The notes under the pieces: model-generated
Told to the model about the DNA's origin: nothing
The model's database searches: none
What the model saw: the letters and a program-made list of their open reading frames with translations, nothing else
Assembly: GCA_965235655.1 (NCBI GenBank)
Contig: CBDDYU010000003.1
Span: forward strand, 1 to 64,000
DNA: 64,000 nt
Origin: CBDDYU01 sp965235655
GTDB lineage: Bacteria; Pseudomonadota; Alphaproteobacteria; Pelagibacterales; Pelagibacteraceae
Reading direction: 5' to 3'
Made by a program: the position numbers and the translations under genes
Shown: one piece after another, positions 63,601 through 64,000 of the stretch
Layout of the letters: each line of letters starts with the position of its first letter
Numbering within the stretch: position 1 is the stretch's first letter

Positions 63601-64000
63601 CTTCTAAAAATTCTTTTCTTTTTTGTTCACTTACAAATGGTACAGCAAAATATCTTCTATACACAATATTATAAATACCACACATGTGAAATACCCCTCT
63701 TTTTAACCTTCTGATCGGTAAATTTAAAAAAAATGTGGTAATCGCTAATCTAGGTGATCCATAAGTGCAAAAAATAATAGCTTTTTTTTGTTTTAATCTC
63801 CCAATTGGATAACCATAATTTCCAAATAATTTTTTAAAAGTATAAGCCCAAGGAGGAGACAACACTTTATCAATCCAACCCTCAACAATTGCAGGCATTC
63901 TAAAATTCCATATTGGTGCGATTAAAACTATTATATCACACTCTTCAATTCTTTTTCTATGATTTAAAACTTCAGCATCAGGTGCTTCACCAGCATAACA
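63572..64000 (-). CDS. Flavodoxin-fold NAD(P)H oxidoreductase (partial, start outside window)
   Basis: The frame is open to the end of the window and the N-terminal part is missing. The visible 142 residues have IVLIAPIWNFRMPAIVEGWIDKVLSPPWAY (split here over the loop) of the NQO1/KefF/MdaB-like flavoprotein family and a helix-strand pattern KKAIIFCTYGSP. These enzymes reduce quinones or nitro compounds with NAD(P)H. The exact substrate is unknown. The end overlaps the DUF4864 gene by 29 bases. Confidence 0.78.
   Translation of the reverse strand, partial: CYAGEAPDAEVLNHRKRIEECDIIVLIAPIWNFRMPAIVEGWIDKVLSPPWAYTFKKLFGNYGYPIGRLKQKKAIIFCTYGSPRLAITTFFLNLPIRRLKRGVFHMCGIYNIVYRRYFAVPFVSEQKRKEFLEDVKKTANNI

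Noticed and set aside
1..64000. tRNA, rRNA, CRISPR arrays, insertion sequences or prophage
   Set aside because: No conserved tRNA arm sequences, repeat-spacer pattern, transposase or phage genes were found on reading through the window.

Overview
This window is a gene-dense, strongly AT-rich stretch of a free-living marine alphaproteobacterium, most likely a member of SAR11 (Pelagibacterales). The basis is a combination of features. Genes are packed with many 1-50 base overlaps. A TPP riboswitch sits directly on a ThiV-type sodium symporter, an arrangement known from SAR11. There are several tetrahydrofolate-dependent demethylases and dehydrogenases of the DmdA and dimethylglycine dehydrogenase type, and every pathway points to scavenging of small organic N, S and C1 compounds. 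No rRNA, tRNA, insertion sequence, phage gene or CRISPR array was seen. The clade is an inference from gene content only.

Layout. 0-7 kb: the tail of an unknown gene, a TesA-type esterase divergent from a YbbA/YbbP-like ABC exporter, a beta-carbonic-anhydrase-like protein, a Ca2+/Na+ exchanger, a PsiE-like protein and a TauE exporter. 7-12 kb: a glyoxylate-shunt island with an ScfR/RamB-type regulator, tandem operator-like repeats, a 53-residue small ORF, isocitrate lyase and a DmdA-like demethylase. 12-16 kb: an ABC-2 exporter, a dienelactone hydrolase, a fatty acid hydroxylase. 15-19.7 kb (minus strand): TPP riboswitch, thiV, radical SAM protein, TVP38 protein, 50-residue ORF, glycosyltransferase-DUF2064 fusion. 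19.8-24.2 kb: a tight operon of flavin monooxygenase, RidA, DUF1028 and an M20 amidohydrolase, preceded by small envelope genes. 24-33 kb: two beta-hydroxyacid dehydrogenases flanking a 59-residue membrane protein, a structured intergenic region, a dimethylglycine dehydrogenase-like protein and a TctCBA transporter.

33-44 kb: a cytochrome pair, exonuclease plus CBS/DUF294 protein, SUMF1-like protein, methyltransferase, an ADP-ribosylglycohydrolase homologue with altered metal motifs, MATE and MFS exporters and PutA. 44-48 kb: a sulfur and redox group (DUF4396, cytochrome c, persulfide dioxygenase-rhodanese fusion, rhodanese), a MntP-like pump, an SprT-like protein and a truncated proW. 48-57 kb: EamA and AzlCD exporters, the FbpABC iron(III) importer behind a Fur-like palindrome, LysR-acuI, folE, hisI, DUF2237. 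57-64 kb: a dimethylglycine dehydrogenase-like protein with etfB, etfA and ETF-quinone oxidoreductase, which together carry electrons from methylated amines to ubiquinone; then DUF4864 and a partial flavodoxin-fold reductase.

Two sequence-level patterns stand out. Six genes (tesA-like, radical SAM, MATE, putA, azlC, and the DMGDH-like gene, which has two) are broken by seven single-base frameshifts. Every one has the net sign of one extra base, and removing it restores a full-length protein. I therefore read them as insertion-type sequence errors rather than as gene decay. Several small proteins under 60 residues sit inside operons and would be missed by length-filtered annotation. The best candidates for undescribed biology are the monooxygenase-RidA-DUF1028-M20 operon, the riboswitch-led thiV-radical SAM-TVP38-smORF-glycosyltransferase array, and the structured region at 26.5-26.8 kb.
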